The notes beneath the pieces were generated by a model, which saw only the letters and a program-made list of their open reading frames with translations, was not told the origin of the DNA and searched no databases. From Larix kaempferi (Eukaryota > Streptophyta > Pinopsida > Pinales > Pinaceae): a DNA stretch of 64,000 nt. Positions 11,278-21,599 of the stretch are shown piece after piece. The DNA lies in contig BSBM01001664.1 of assembly GCA_027924585.1 (NCBI GenBank), forward strand, positions 744,001 through 808,000, written 5' to 3'. Numbering within the stretch: position 1 is the first letter of the stretch; every line of letters begins with the position of its first letter. A program made the position numbers and the translations under genes.

Positions 11278-13560
11278 TTATTTTAAGTCCCTCGGCCTAT
11301 TCCTATATGTTTTAGTATCCTTATCGACGACTCTTACACTGATCTCAATGCGGTAAGCCCTGTATTTTGTGGTTGGTAGACCTCTGCCAGTAAGCAATTT
11401 AAAGTCTTTTTGATGGAGCTCCCTACCGTTTACTAAAATGCGAGTTTTTCCAACGGCACAGTCCCGTGACATGGGATAATTTAACTCTTCTATGAAAGGC
11501 TGCATACCATATATATATAAATTGGTAATTTTGTACTAAGCAAAAATCAACTGTAAATGTATACTATCAATTTAACTATCCTTGATAAATAAATATTACT
11601 ACTGCCTAAGTAGGATACTATTATTGCTAGAATACCAGTAATCTCCAGGATTAACTGGTCCAGCATATTGCTCGGCCTTCTTAACCACATGGTCAGGTAT
11701 AAGCCTGCAATTGACTGAGACTTTTGGCCTGACAGCCTCTGACCCTTGATTACTTCTTTTCAATCTCTGATGCTCTTCTTCAGAAATCCTGTGATGGTAG
11801 TCTTCCAGTTACTACCTGATTCTTTTTACAGATCTTCTTGGTGTTCCCTTTCCACGGCGTCTTTGGATTTTTCCAAGCTTGAATATGTTTGAGATAGTGA
11901 AACTGCCACAGTTGACTTATTTACATTCTTTGTATCATTCAAATCAAAAGTCTTCTCAGCATGGTTGGAATTTATTGAGTTGGCCCTCTTTTGATGACTG
12001 GCAACAATAGTTTTTCTCTTAAAGACCCTTGTTTATCATCTCTGAAGGTGAAGAGTATCCCAAAAGCTCATGAAGTGGGGAAACTGCCATTGATGATGCT
12101 AAATCAAGTCCTGAGTACCCTTCAGTACTATTTGAGTTGCCTCTATAAAGGTTCGGAGCCTCCGAGCTTCTTGTGTCATGCAAATTTATTGGCAAAGAAT
12201 CATGATCTTGCCCTCTCAAATCTTGAACATAGCAAACTTCTATTATTTCATCTGCCCTAGTCGTAGGAAGATGAGGCTTTATCAATAGAGGCTTTCCAGT
12301 AAGGGGAGGAAGTAAACCCAGTTTACCACTAGCAGAATGAATTGTAGAATTGGGAACATCATAATCATCTACATGCGAATAAAGGCTGTGATAGACATAT
12401 CTTTCATTTGTCAGCATATTTTGGATAGCATTAAAAGAGCTGGCATGGTTAGCACCTACAACTCCATGCTGTTGACAGTCACAAGGATTCACCTTTATGT
12501 ACTGAGATGGATAGTTTTTATGTTTTTCCATAGAGATGCCATGTCTCTTCACGCGAATGGTGAAGACACATATATTGGAATAGGCACCACACCGGAGTCC
12601 ATTTTTTTATTCCCTGTAGTAAATAGAGTTCCAGGTATTAGCAGTAACTGCAAACAATTATCACAAAGAACAAATGGTGCACTGCCTACAAAGGGTGAGC
12701 ATGGCAACATCCTCCATTTTCGAGCCACTAATTCTTGTGCATATTTTTTTTGTTTTATTGAAAAATAGTTCACTCTCTTGTTCCATAGATCTCTGACCAT
12801 GTGACTTCTCCCTATATGAGCATTTTGAATTATGACCAGCCTTCTCTGACCTGTTCATTTTGCAAATTTTAAGTTTCATGAAATCCTGATAAGCTTCCAC
12901 CGTAATAAAATTTATCTCTAGCATAGTCTTCATGATTAAACTGCGACAGAGTTCTTGGATGATTGTACAAATCCGATCTGTCTGATGCAGGAGGCATGTT
13001 CCTTTATAAGCGAGGCCTTCTTTCTTTAATACCTGGGACTCCATCTATTTCCAGTTGTCGCCATGGTGGTCCATCCTGTGAAGACTGAAAACTGTAGGAA
13101 CTCTGCAAATCTTTTTATTTTTTTACCCCTATTTGAGCTTCCCAGTTCCTTTCTATTTATTGAGATTGCCACTTGAGGTGACTGTGTTTTTAACAATTCA
13201 TTAACAAATCAATGTTTCGTTCCCTTGTCTCAGATCTCACCTCAGACCAAGTAAAATTTGTTTGAGATGAGAAGTCAATGAATCAAAGCTACTTTCTGTC
13301 ATCTAAGATTGCACCTCAAACGGACCTGGTCTCATTTGATCCACAGGATGGTCTGCTTCACTTTCCATTTGATTAGGATCATCAGAATAATTTATAACCT
13401 TCCTGCCCAAAAACTTTTTATTCTTGGGTGCTAGTCCTATATGCCTATTTTAAAATACGGAATCATTTACCCTAGTATCTATCACCTTAGCTTCTTCATT
13501 AAAATGCCTATGATTCCAAGGTGGTCTTACAAATCCTATATCACCATTTTGCAGCCTATC
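11278..13560 (-). pseudogene. DUF3133 / EDR4-like zinc-ribbon protein, decayed copy
   Basis: Read on the minus strand, family pieces appear in order. Near 13.5-13.3 kb are hydrophilic coding-like stretches. At 12.72-12.58 kb is the plant zinc ribbon, including SAPFVLCDNCLQLLLIP, then after a frameshift at a T7 run (12602-12608) the second half RCGAYSNICVF, where a zinc-binding Cys reads Tyr. At 12.55-12.02 kb is an open frame ending PLHELLGYSSPSEMINKGL. At 11.72-11.63 kb is VNCRLIPDHVVKKAEQYAGP followed by VNPGDYWY, after which homology stops. At 11.50-11.28 kb is FIEELNYPM and VNGRELHQKDFKLL followed by RGLPTT, preceded by an AG acceptor. In intact relatives (Arabidopsis EDR4 and DUF3133 paralogues, linked to disease resistance) the segment after YWY continues as D-(F/V)-x-A-G-F-W-G, which is missing here. 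Frameshifts, stops and that deletion make it a pseudogene. Confidence 0.82.
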
Positions 13561-13655
13561 TGAAACATTTTACATAAAAATGTCATTAAATAATGACTCT
13601 GGACTTCAATGTCACAGTTTAAGTCCACTGCTTGATGGGCTTGCGACAGCCGGCC

Positions 13656-13722
13656 CCTATACACCATGTAGTCTCACATTAAACTGATACCTCTCTCATT
13701 GCAAAATGTACACATTAAAAAC
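13656..13722 (+). repeat. 67-bp perfect direct repeat, copy 1 (partner at 14822-14888)
   Basis: All 67 bases, from cctatacaccatgtagtctc to cacattaaaaac, are identical at 14822-14888. Perfect identity in an otherwise decayed area points to a recent event. Confidence 0.92.
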
Positions 13723-14425
13723 CTGTACAATTTTACATTGGAAATCGTTACAATTAATGAAACCTGTACAATTTTACTTTTGAGAACATTTTGATTTAAA
13801 TGAATATGATGTCGCATTTAAGTCGAACTTTGTATGCTGTGGTAAAGACTTTGTATTCGATTCCAAACGAGCTCTGTGTTTGGATCGAACCCTGCGCATG
13901 TTAAACACTGAAGGTTGGATTGCAATTCCGTGATAAGGTTTAAGTTTGTAGGATTTCCTAAGAAGAATGTGCTTGCATGAGGATGGATCGATATCCTTCA
14001 TGCATTCTGCATATATTGATCGGAGTTTCGTAGCAAACGATTGACCCTAAGTGTTTAAATTATAGAGAATTCTTTGCATGAGGATGGGCCTGTATCCTTT
14101 ATGCATTCTTCTTGGATTAATATCCTTTATTCCTACTGTATAGATCGATACCCGTAATACATTTTGTATATGTTGGGTCAAAACCCTGTAATATTTTAAA
14201 ACTCTGTTTTCATCATAATTTACATTACCGAATTCTTGTGAAAAGCATTAAGATATTGAACTTGGACTTGTCTGAAAATTGTAACCTTCTTGTGATTACA
14301 TACTGTCGAACCCCTGCAAATGCGTTGGGACCTTGGGAAAAATAACAAGTGATAATTCGATCCGAATTTCTATTTAAACATAAACTCTGTCTCGGATTAC
14401 TGAAGATTATCTTTTTCTTTCCATA

Positions 14426-14589
14426 TCAAATTAATGCTTGTGATCTGCGATCTTCATAATCCAGGATGGATGAATTTGTAAACCTTAAAATCTTGTTTTC
14501 CCTAGTGTGAAATTGTACAACGATTCCAATCAAATTAATGCTTGTGATCTACGATCTTCAGAATCCAGGATGGATGAATTTGTAAACCT
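14426..14589 (+). repeat. Tandem duplication, 104-bp spacing
   Basis: The string tcaaattaatgcttgtgatc and its downstream ccaggatggatgaatttgta occur at 14426 and again at 14530 with two or three substitutions. Confidence 0.88.
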
Positions 14590-14821
14590 GTGCTTCCAGA
14601 TTTTATGAATGTGAATTATGACTCTCCTCCTTCAACCTCTGTCGTTTCCCATTTAGTGATCCAGAATTGCCTCGGTTGGGGTTTAATTTTATTTTAAATT
14701 TGTTCGCGATCTAATCTGGCGATTTCCAGTTTTACAGTCGAATCGCATTGCGTCCATTTGAAGATCTTTGTGTCATACATGGTTGGGCGATTTTCCAGTT
14801 TTATATGTGAACAGTACTGAA

Positions 14822-14888
14822 CCTATACACCATGTAGTCTCACATTAAACTGATACCTCTCTCATTGCAAAATGTACACATTAAAAAC
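14822..14888 (+). repeat. 67-bp perfect direct repeat, copy 2
   Basis: Identical to 13656-13722, at an offset of 1,166 bases. Confidence 0.92.
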
Positions 14889-14973
14889 AAATGGATTTGT
14901 CTCAATCTCAATCCCAATCGTTCCATTTGTTGAATCAGTAGCTCATGTCTAGATTATGTAGCATGAGTGCTCA

Positions 14974-15044
14974 CCTGTAAATTTTTTAAGAGGTAGTTAG
15001 ACCCTAAACCCTAAACCTGTAAATTTTTTAAGAGGTAGTTAGAC
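14974..15044 (+). repeat. 42-bp duplication with telomere-like filler
   Basis: Two copies of cctgtaaattttttaagagg plus tagttagac (at 14974 and 15016) are separated by ccctaaaccctaaa, two units of the plant telomeric repeat. It abuts duplicated block Y. Confidence 0.8.
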
Positions 15045-15573
15045 AGTAGCACAATGTGGATGCTTCCACTATCAACTCGGTTGCTTCCTTGATAAAGGGC
15101 TCCATATTTACTCGACCCCATCCTACCTAGTTCTTTAATATTTACATTAAGTTGGGTAAATCTAAATAATTCCTTCAACAGAGACAGGAATTGCTCCCTA
15201 CTCGAAGTTCTTTAATCTTTACAATAAGTTGGGTAAATCTAAATAATTCCTTCAACAGAGATAGGAATTGCTCCCTATTGGAAGAGAGAATTTCGAATCT
15301 CTCCAATATATCTGCGACTACAAGAACACCTGCAACCAACCCCCCTTGAAGAGAGAGTGATACCAACAAAATTCTATGTAAAATCATTGTGAGGATCTTA
15401 TTTTAAATTTTGTACCTTGATGTGACCCTCAGTGGCTGCTTTGTAGTGGTTCCTGCCCAGCATTGTGTTTCAAGATTAAAGTCACGTATTGATATTCAAC
15501 TGGCACCTTTGCATTTTCCTCTTAAATAGTTCGATAGCTTACTTACAGGATGTTGAAGCGGTGACTGTAATTT
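15040..15573 (+). repeat. Duplicated block Y, copy 2
   Basis: Copy of 10465-10945. It contains an extra internal tandem duplication of 77 bp (15131-15207 and 15208-15284, each starting ttctttaat) that shortens the minus-strand helical ORF. Confidence 0.88.
15175..15387 (-). pseudogene. Unidentified helical protein relic, copy 2
   Basis: Minus-strand frame of 70 codons sharing almost every residue of the 10.4-10.7 kb copy across VADILERFE, then SSNREQFLSLLKELFRF. Here the sixth C in the C-run keeps the hydrophobic start (ILLVSLSLQGGLVAG) in frame, but the 77-bp tandem duplication truncates the other end. Function unknown. Confidence 0.35.
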
Positions 15574-16545
15574 AATTTAACTTTTGTTTTTTTTTATCGT
15601 AACTCATCTGGAGTTTGGAGATATAAGTATAGGCAAAGTTGATTATGGGATGAACAAACAGTTGGGACACTGCGTTGGTAGTTATCTTAGAGTTCAATGA
15701 ACATGTTACCAACATCCTTGCACAACAATCTGTAAAAGAAATCTTCAAGCACGAGTTAAAATGAAATTGACTATATTGGGTTCAATGCAGCATAGTCCTA
15801 AAATAACGAGGTTCTTGATTATGGGATTTCTGCCACATGCGAGGTATGTCACCAATTAACTCTATCATAATTGAAATGGTGTGAATTAAAGACTAGTTAT
15901 TATTAAATAATGTACAAGGTAAAGATTTCAAATTGGATTCGTTTTCAAATTATTAATACAACATAGAAAGTTATAATTCACATAATATATTTCATCCCCA
16001 TTTTCCTTACATTTCATCGTTGTTAGTTGTGATCTTGAGTGTATCGACGAAAGATTTCTATCGTAGGTACATTTTTTGAAATATTAGCTTACCAGTTCCA
16101 GTAGAGTACTCTAGTTATTTTTCATTTTACATATTGTTCAAAGAAAGATAAATCAAGATGAATTTTAAAATGTTGTCTCTTCCCTTGTTGTAAAGTAGAC
16201 TTGTTTTTTTTATCAGAATTCACTATTGCTTGAGATGCCACCTCGAAAAAATAAGACTATGTCTCTCAAACCATCACTAAAAGAAAAACTGAACTCATTG
16301 AAATATCAGATACAGAAATTGAAGAAATGTCAGAAGTTGGGGCGCCTGTAATTATAGAGGGAAACTAGACATTTGAACCCAAAATGAAATTGACTATATT
16401 GTGTTCAATGCAGCATAGTCCTAAAATAACGAGGTTCTTGCAGGGCTCTTAATCCATTTTTTGTGTTCACAATTTTTAATGATTGACATCAGATTAAATC
16501 ATGATCTCAGACTGTGTAAATAATAAATAATAAGTTTTAGCGTGG
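15574..16545. other. Unassigned sequence with a 60-bp direct repeat
   Basis: The block aaatgaaattgactatattg plus gcagcatagtcctaaaataa occurs at about 15757-15822 and again at 16380-16441. No gene was recognised. Confidence 0.6.
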
Positions 16546-16722
16546 GCTAGCTTGATTAATTGAATGTTTTTTCCTTAATTGATTGATTGAATGCTTCTTT
16601 CTTGATTGACTGAATGCCAATTTGAATGCTTTGAGCTTCTCTGTCCCTGGGTCGATCACGCAGTAGGTCTCCGGGTCGGTTCCTGGGTCGATCTCTATCT
16701 CTAAGCAGCTGCGGCTCTGGCT
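16546..16722 (+). repeat. Duplicated block X, copy 2
   Basis: Diverged copy of 10183-10330 in the same orientation, with extra iterations of the ttgattgattgaatgcttct motif. Confidence 0.8.
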
Positions 16723-16837
16723 GTTGGTCTTGAATTTGATCTCTGTTTCCAGAATCCAAGAATTAACCACAGACAAAGAGGCATAGGAATACTACCCCAA
16801 ATTTTGGCAGAGAAAGTATAAAGTGTTTATGATATTG

Positions 16838-17065
16838 GTGTTCACGATCAAGTTTCCTTTTTTTGCATCCTTGAGCAATGGTATCAGTCAATTCTCCACT
16901 GTTTCAGGCATCGCCTTCACCATGAACAAACGAAATTTTCAGGATTTGAAGGGAAGGCTGTCGATATTTCTCTGCTCCTCCACCACTCAGAATCTACATT
17001 TAAAATCCCATCTCCCAACAGATCATGAAACACCTCGTAGAATAGTGTCATGGGCATGGTGAGAT
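16838..17065 (-). pseudogene. Cytochrome P450 (CYP86-clan-like) fragment
   Basis: The minus strand reads VFHDLLGDGILNVDSEWWRS, matching the conserved (F/L)xDLLGDGIFNxD(G/S)xxWxxxRK segment of the CYP86 clan (CYP86, 94, 96 and 704 families, typically fatty-acid omega-hydroxylases). After a frameshift near 16958 it continues in another frame with KFRLFMVKAMPETVEN, a stop, and LIPLLKDAKKGNL, matching the following B-C helix region. Two in-frame stops and the shift show it is dead. Only about 75 of the family's roughly 500 codons are present. No haem-binding FxxGxRxCxG motif was found nearby, so it is a fragment rather than a whole gene. Confidence 0.75.
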
Positions 17066-17129
17066 AAAGGAGAGAAATGACGAAAGGACTCTGAGGGATT
17101 TCTCCTTGGAATTGACACAACCCTTCAGG

Positions 17130-17230
17130 GGCAGTCATCTCTGAGGGATTTTAAGTTCCTTAATTCTGATATGGCAGTCATCTCTGAGGGATTTTAAGTT
17201 CCTTAATTCTGATATGGCAGTCATCTCATT
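17130..17230 (+). repeat. 43-bp tandem repeat, about 2.3 copies
   Basis: The unit starts ggcagtcatctctgagggat and restarts at 17130, 17173 and 17216. The first two copies are identical. Confidence 0.92.
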
Positions 17231-17401
17231 AAGTATTGGCATTGACTTTGTTTTTATCAGTTTATATTTTTATCTCCTTATTTCAATCAACAATTAGTCA
17301 ATAAAAAATTGATCCAAAATTGCAAAAAAAGTCATCTCATTCCTAATTTCAATATTATCGTTGTTCTTCTAATTTCATTATTGACGTTCTTCTGAGTTTA
17401 T

Positions 17402-17505
17402 ATTTCAATGGTACAGCTGGATTTTTGTCAAGATTAGCTGCTAAGATTTTCTTAATTTCAATGGTGCAGCTGGATTTTCGTCAGAATTAGCTGCTAAGAC
17501 CGCCT
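17402..17505 (+). repeat. 53-bp tandem duplication
   Basis: Copies begin atttcaatggtacagctgga at 17402 and atttcaatggtgcagctgga at 17455. Confidence 0.85.
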
Positions 17506-17600
17506 TGAGTGCATGATCGGATTCGCCAAAAAGATAAGAAAATAGGAGAATAATATTGAATAGCCTAATTGCCTACTGTAAGTATTGAGTTCAGTGACAT

Positions 17601-18008
17601 TGAAGATGAAAAATTCGTTGGTGGTTTGCCTATGAGTCAAAATGTACATTTTATATAATGGTATTATTTTTTTAATATTTAAAGTAAATGTTTAAATATA
17701 AGTAAGTAAATGTTTAAATATAAGTATGTTTTATATATGTTTTGTTATGTTGTTTTTTCAGGTATCACATATAGTCATATTCACAATGGATACAATTGAA
17801 GTTTTCGAAGATGAAAACTCTTTGGTGATTTGCTTATGAGTTAAAATGTACATTTTATATAATAGTATTATCTTTTTCATATTTTTTAATATTTAAAGTA
17901 AATGTTTAAATAGAAGTATGTTTTATATATGTTTTGTTATGTTGTTTTTTCAGGTATCAAATATAGCGATATTTATAATTGATACAATTGAAGTTTCTGA
18001 AGATGAAT
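17601..18008 (+). repeat. About 200-bp tandem units with exon/acceptor-like boundaries
   Basis: The string gaagatgaa followed by an AT-rich stretch and ttgttttttcaggtatca recurs at about 17601, 17806 and 17999 (spacings 205 and 193). Each unit pairs a polypyrimidine-AG acceptor-like site with a short acidic coding-like segment (DTIEVFEDEN in the second). It looks like tandem duplication of an intron plus small exon. No protein family was recognised. Confidence 0.7.
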
Positions 18009-18480
18009 AAAGAGAGAAAGGTAATGATCTTTATATTTTTCATGTTTTTTTATTTTTAAAGTAATAAGTAAATAAGGATGCATCTCATATTTGTTTTGGT
18101 TTGTTATATTTATAGGTATCAAGTATCAAGCATCAAGTATCAAGCAATATTGATTCAATGTTATTTACAAACATCTTTTGAACATTGATTCAATGTTATT
18201 TACAACAATTTGAAGTGATTTATATTGGACTAGTACACTTTGGAGTGTATTTAAGAGTTTTGTAAAGACGGAGACTTACAAACATATTATTTTTAATATA
18301 TATAATTATATTTTTGGGGGATGGGATTAAACCCATCCAAATGCTCTAGATGGTGGGGCACCTCATCATTTTTAGAGTAGTCTCTTATAGTGTTATGATG
18401 GAGTATGTTTTTTCCCATTTTCATTTTTCACTAATTATTTTCACATAAATTAATTTTATAATTTCTTCAACATAAATCAA

Positions 18481-18577
18481 CTTCATTTTCCACTTAACCT
18501 TTCAAAATTTATCAAACACATAAATAAACTTCATTTTCCACTTAACCTTTCAAAATTTATCAAACACATAAATAAAC
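18481..18577 (+). repeat. 48-bp tandem duplication
   Basis: Copies start cttcattttccacttaacct at 18481 and 18529. A related duplication of the ttttttaatttacacttttt module follows at 18640-18725. Confidence 0.9.
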
Positions 18578-18994
18578 TTTATTAAATATACTTGAAATTC
18601 TCTAATAAATTACCTTTTTCACTTTTATTTTTTGTTTTTTTTTTAATTTACACTTTTTCAACTTTATTTATTTTTTACTTTTATTTTGTTTTTTTTTTAA
18701 TTTACACTTTTTCAACTTTATTTATATAATATTTATATTATTAAATTACTATTATTTATATATATTTTATATTATTACATTATTATTTATATATAATTTA
18801 TATTATTATATTGTTATTATTTATATTGTATTTTAGTGTATACTATGGGTGTATTATATGTATTTTGTATGCAATTCTACTACTTGTTTGTTATAGGAAA
18901 TGATTTTATGTTTTTGTATATAACTCTGTGTTTTTTAGATAAATTAACTTTTATTTGTTTTTTATGAAAATAATGTTTTTTTGTATATATAATT

Positions 18995-19190
18995 CTATGT
19001 GTTTGTGTTTGAAATCTTTGTACTTGTATTCTGTATGCAACTCTATGTGTTTGTGTTTGAAATCTTTGTACTTGAATTTTGTATGCAACTCTATGTGTTT
19101 GAAATTTTTGTACTTGTATTCTGTATGCAACTCTATGTGTTTGTGTTTGAGATCTTTGTACTTGTATTTTGTATGTAATTATGTGTTTGT
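18995..19190 (+). repeat. 48-bp minisatellite, about 4 units
   Basis: Units start ctatgtgtttg at 18995, 19043, 19091 and 19133 (spacings 48, 48 and 42). The 16-codon period yields an 80-residue open frame with repeated SMCLCLKSLYLY, which I regard as a shadow of the repeat. Confidence 0.9.
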
Positions 19191-19511
19191 TAGATGAGAT
19201 TATATTTATATTTATTAGATTAAATAATGTTTTCTTGTATGCAATATTATGTGTTTGTTAGGTGAGGTGATTTCTATGTTCCTTAGAAATAATGTATTTT
19301 AATGCAATTGTGTGTTTGGTAGATGAATATGTTTTTTTGTATGCAACTTTATAATTTGTATTTGTGGATATTTGTACATATTTTGTTTATGCAACTTGAT
19401 GTTTTAGATATGTGAAACTTTGTATAAAATATCAATTATTTATATAGATTTATATATATTTATTTATTTATTATGTATATGAATTTTGTATCATGTAAAT
19501 CATGTATAACT

Positions 19512-19563
<52 letters not shown>

Positions 19564-19575
19564 ATAATATATATA
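19512..19575. repeat. (TA)n microsatellite
   Basis: A TA dinucleotide run of more than 40 bases, followed by imperfect TA. Confidence 0.95.
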
Positions 19576-19786
19576 TACAATATAATTTCACGTTTTATTT
19601 TATTTTTTAATTTTTAAATTGTTTAATTTTTTTAATATTGTATTTCATTTGTTATTTATTTTTAAATTAAAATATAATTTATTATTTTTTAAAATTTTTA
19701 TTAAATTAAATAACACTATATCTATAATAAAATCAATTTAATAAAACATAAATAAAAATTTAAAATTTTTAAACAACCCGCTTTGT

Positions 19787-19858
19787 TGATAAAACAACAA
19801 CAACAAAGCATAGAGATTATTGCTTTGTTGTAACAACAACAACAAAGCACAGTTTTTG
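19787..19858 (+). repeat. Paired CAA-repeat hairpins
   Basis: Two adjacent self-complementary segments: ctttgttg with caacaacaacaaag, then gctttgttgt with aacaacaacaaagc. Each could fold into a short stem. They sit between two long TA runs. Confidence 0.6.
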
Positions 19859-19952
19859 AGGTCATATGAGCTTTCACCTTCACGTGGTTGGTCTTGTTAG
19901 TAGAGATCTTAAAATCTCAAAGCCAAGAAAAGCTCTAATACATTAAATTATA

Positions 19953-19957
<5 letters not shown>

Positions 19958-20009
<52 letters not shown>
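19958..20009. repeat. (AT)n microsatellite
   Basis: About 25 uninterrupted AT units. Confidence 0.95.
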
Positions 20010-20013
<4 letters not shown>

Positions 20014-20469
20014 TGAAATAAATTAATAAAGCATTAAAAAGTAAAATTTAAACAATAAAATTTAATTTTTATTTTTATTTATAGTATAAATAAAAAATAA
20101 AAACAACATAATTTTTACTTATTATGATATTTATCATGAAATTTAAAATTTAAAAATGAATTAATAAGATTATAATTTTATTAGAAAGTAAATTAAAAAA
20201 ACTAAAATTTTTATTAAAGAAATTATGATGATAAAAAAATAAAAATTATAATCACAATATTAATTATGATGAAAATTTTAATAAATTAAAACTAAAAAAT
20301 TATTTAAAATGGTTCAATTATAATAAAATAATTTAATTCATAATATACAAACAATTTAAAATTAATTTTTTTGCTTATTTTCTTTAAAAAAAAAATCCAC
20401 TTTAACATTAATTTTTTTTTGCATATATTAATTAAGATAATGGTAGTAGTTAATATTTAATTGGTTTAT

Positions 20470-21120
20470 TGAACTTTAAGAAAAGAGAATATAAAAAAAT
20501 GTGCAATCTAAGAAAAAGTGGATAAATAAAGATTTATATTTAATATGAGAAGAGAAAATAAATATAAATTTATATTTATATTTAATATAATAATAGAATA
20601 TAAAAATATATGCAAATATAAGATAAAAAGAAAAAGTGAATAAATAAAATTTTATATTTATATTTAATATGAGAATAGAATATATATAAAAAAATGTACA
20701 ATCTAAGAGAATGTGAATAAATAAAGTTTTATATTTATATTTAATATTATAAATAAGGAATTTTATTTTTTAATATTTGTGTAACCAAATAGATAATATA
20801 TTTTTAATGCATTAATAATAATATTTATTTATTTATTAAAATATAGTTACTATGAAATAAATTAATAAAATATTTTAATATTTTAAAGATTATAATATTT
20901 TAAAAATAAAAATTAAACAATAAATTATTTTTTTTCTTTTTCTAAAATATGTGTAATCAAATATATAATTATATTTTTAATGCATTAATAAAAAAAATAA
21001 ATTATTTTTTATTAAATTAGAATTATTATAAAATAAATTAATAAAACAATAAAAAATAGTTTAGTATCCTAAAAATTATAATATTTTAAAAATAAAAATT
21101 AAAGAATAAAAATTAAAAAA
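20470..21120. repeat. Degenerate AT-rich tandem units (about 100 and 170 bp)
   Basis: The string aatgtgcaatctaagaaaaa and variants recur at about 20.50, 20.60 and 20.69 kb. Then a roughly 170-bp unit (tttttaatgcattaataa through ttataatattttaaaaataa) recurs at about 20.80 and 20.97 kb. A further relative of the first unit lies at 22.95 kb. Confidence 0.55.
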
Positions 21121-21599
21121 AAAAATTATTAATAAAATTAAATTTTAATAGTATCTCTTCGTAGTAACTACTTTAAATAAGAAAATTAATATAGCCAAGA
21201 TTAAAACCCGCTTTTTCTTAGAATACTTGTTACATCTATATTAGATATGAGTCATATTATTTGTTAGAATACAAACATTTTTAACCTCCTAACATGCCAA
21301 AACTATAGTGAGCTGAGAAAGCTTCTTGCCAAGTTTTGCTAAGTTTCTTTTGTACGGGAATGAAATTTTAAAACAAACCAAGTAATACCCTTCTTAAAGT
21401 TTGAATGACCAAAGTTCATCGAAGTAGATGTAAATCATAATCATCATCAATATAATTAAGATTAAGATTTTATATTTTAATAATAAAACCATAACATTTT
21501 TTTATAAAATAATAAAAATAATCAAATTTAAATTGTTCTCGCATTTAAATTAAGCTTCTTACATATTGCCCGAGCAAGAAAATACAAAAACAAAACATT

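Larger units (their letters stand above)
13561..14973. other. Unassigned sequence with internal duplications
   Basis: No gene recognised. It contains the 67-bp perfect repeat pair, the 104-bp-spaced duplication at 14426-14589, and a loose duplication of the string tgcatgaggatgg at 13975 and 14075. Confidence 0.5.

Noticed and set aside
12337-12768. 143-residue plus-strand frame
   Set aside because: It is antisense to the zinc-ribbon part of the DUF3133-like pseudogene, where the minus strand shows family motifs.
13656-14888. 67-bp repeats as LTRs of a 1.2-kb element
   Set aside because: There are no TG/CA ends, primer site, purine tract or flanking duplication.
18955-19197. 80-residue open frame with repeated Cys/Leu/Tyr blocks
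   Set aside because: It is the translation of a 48-bp minisatellite; the period is a multiple of three, so stops are avoided mechanically.
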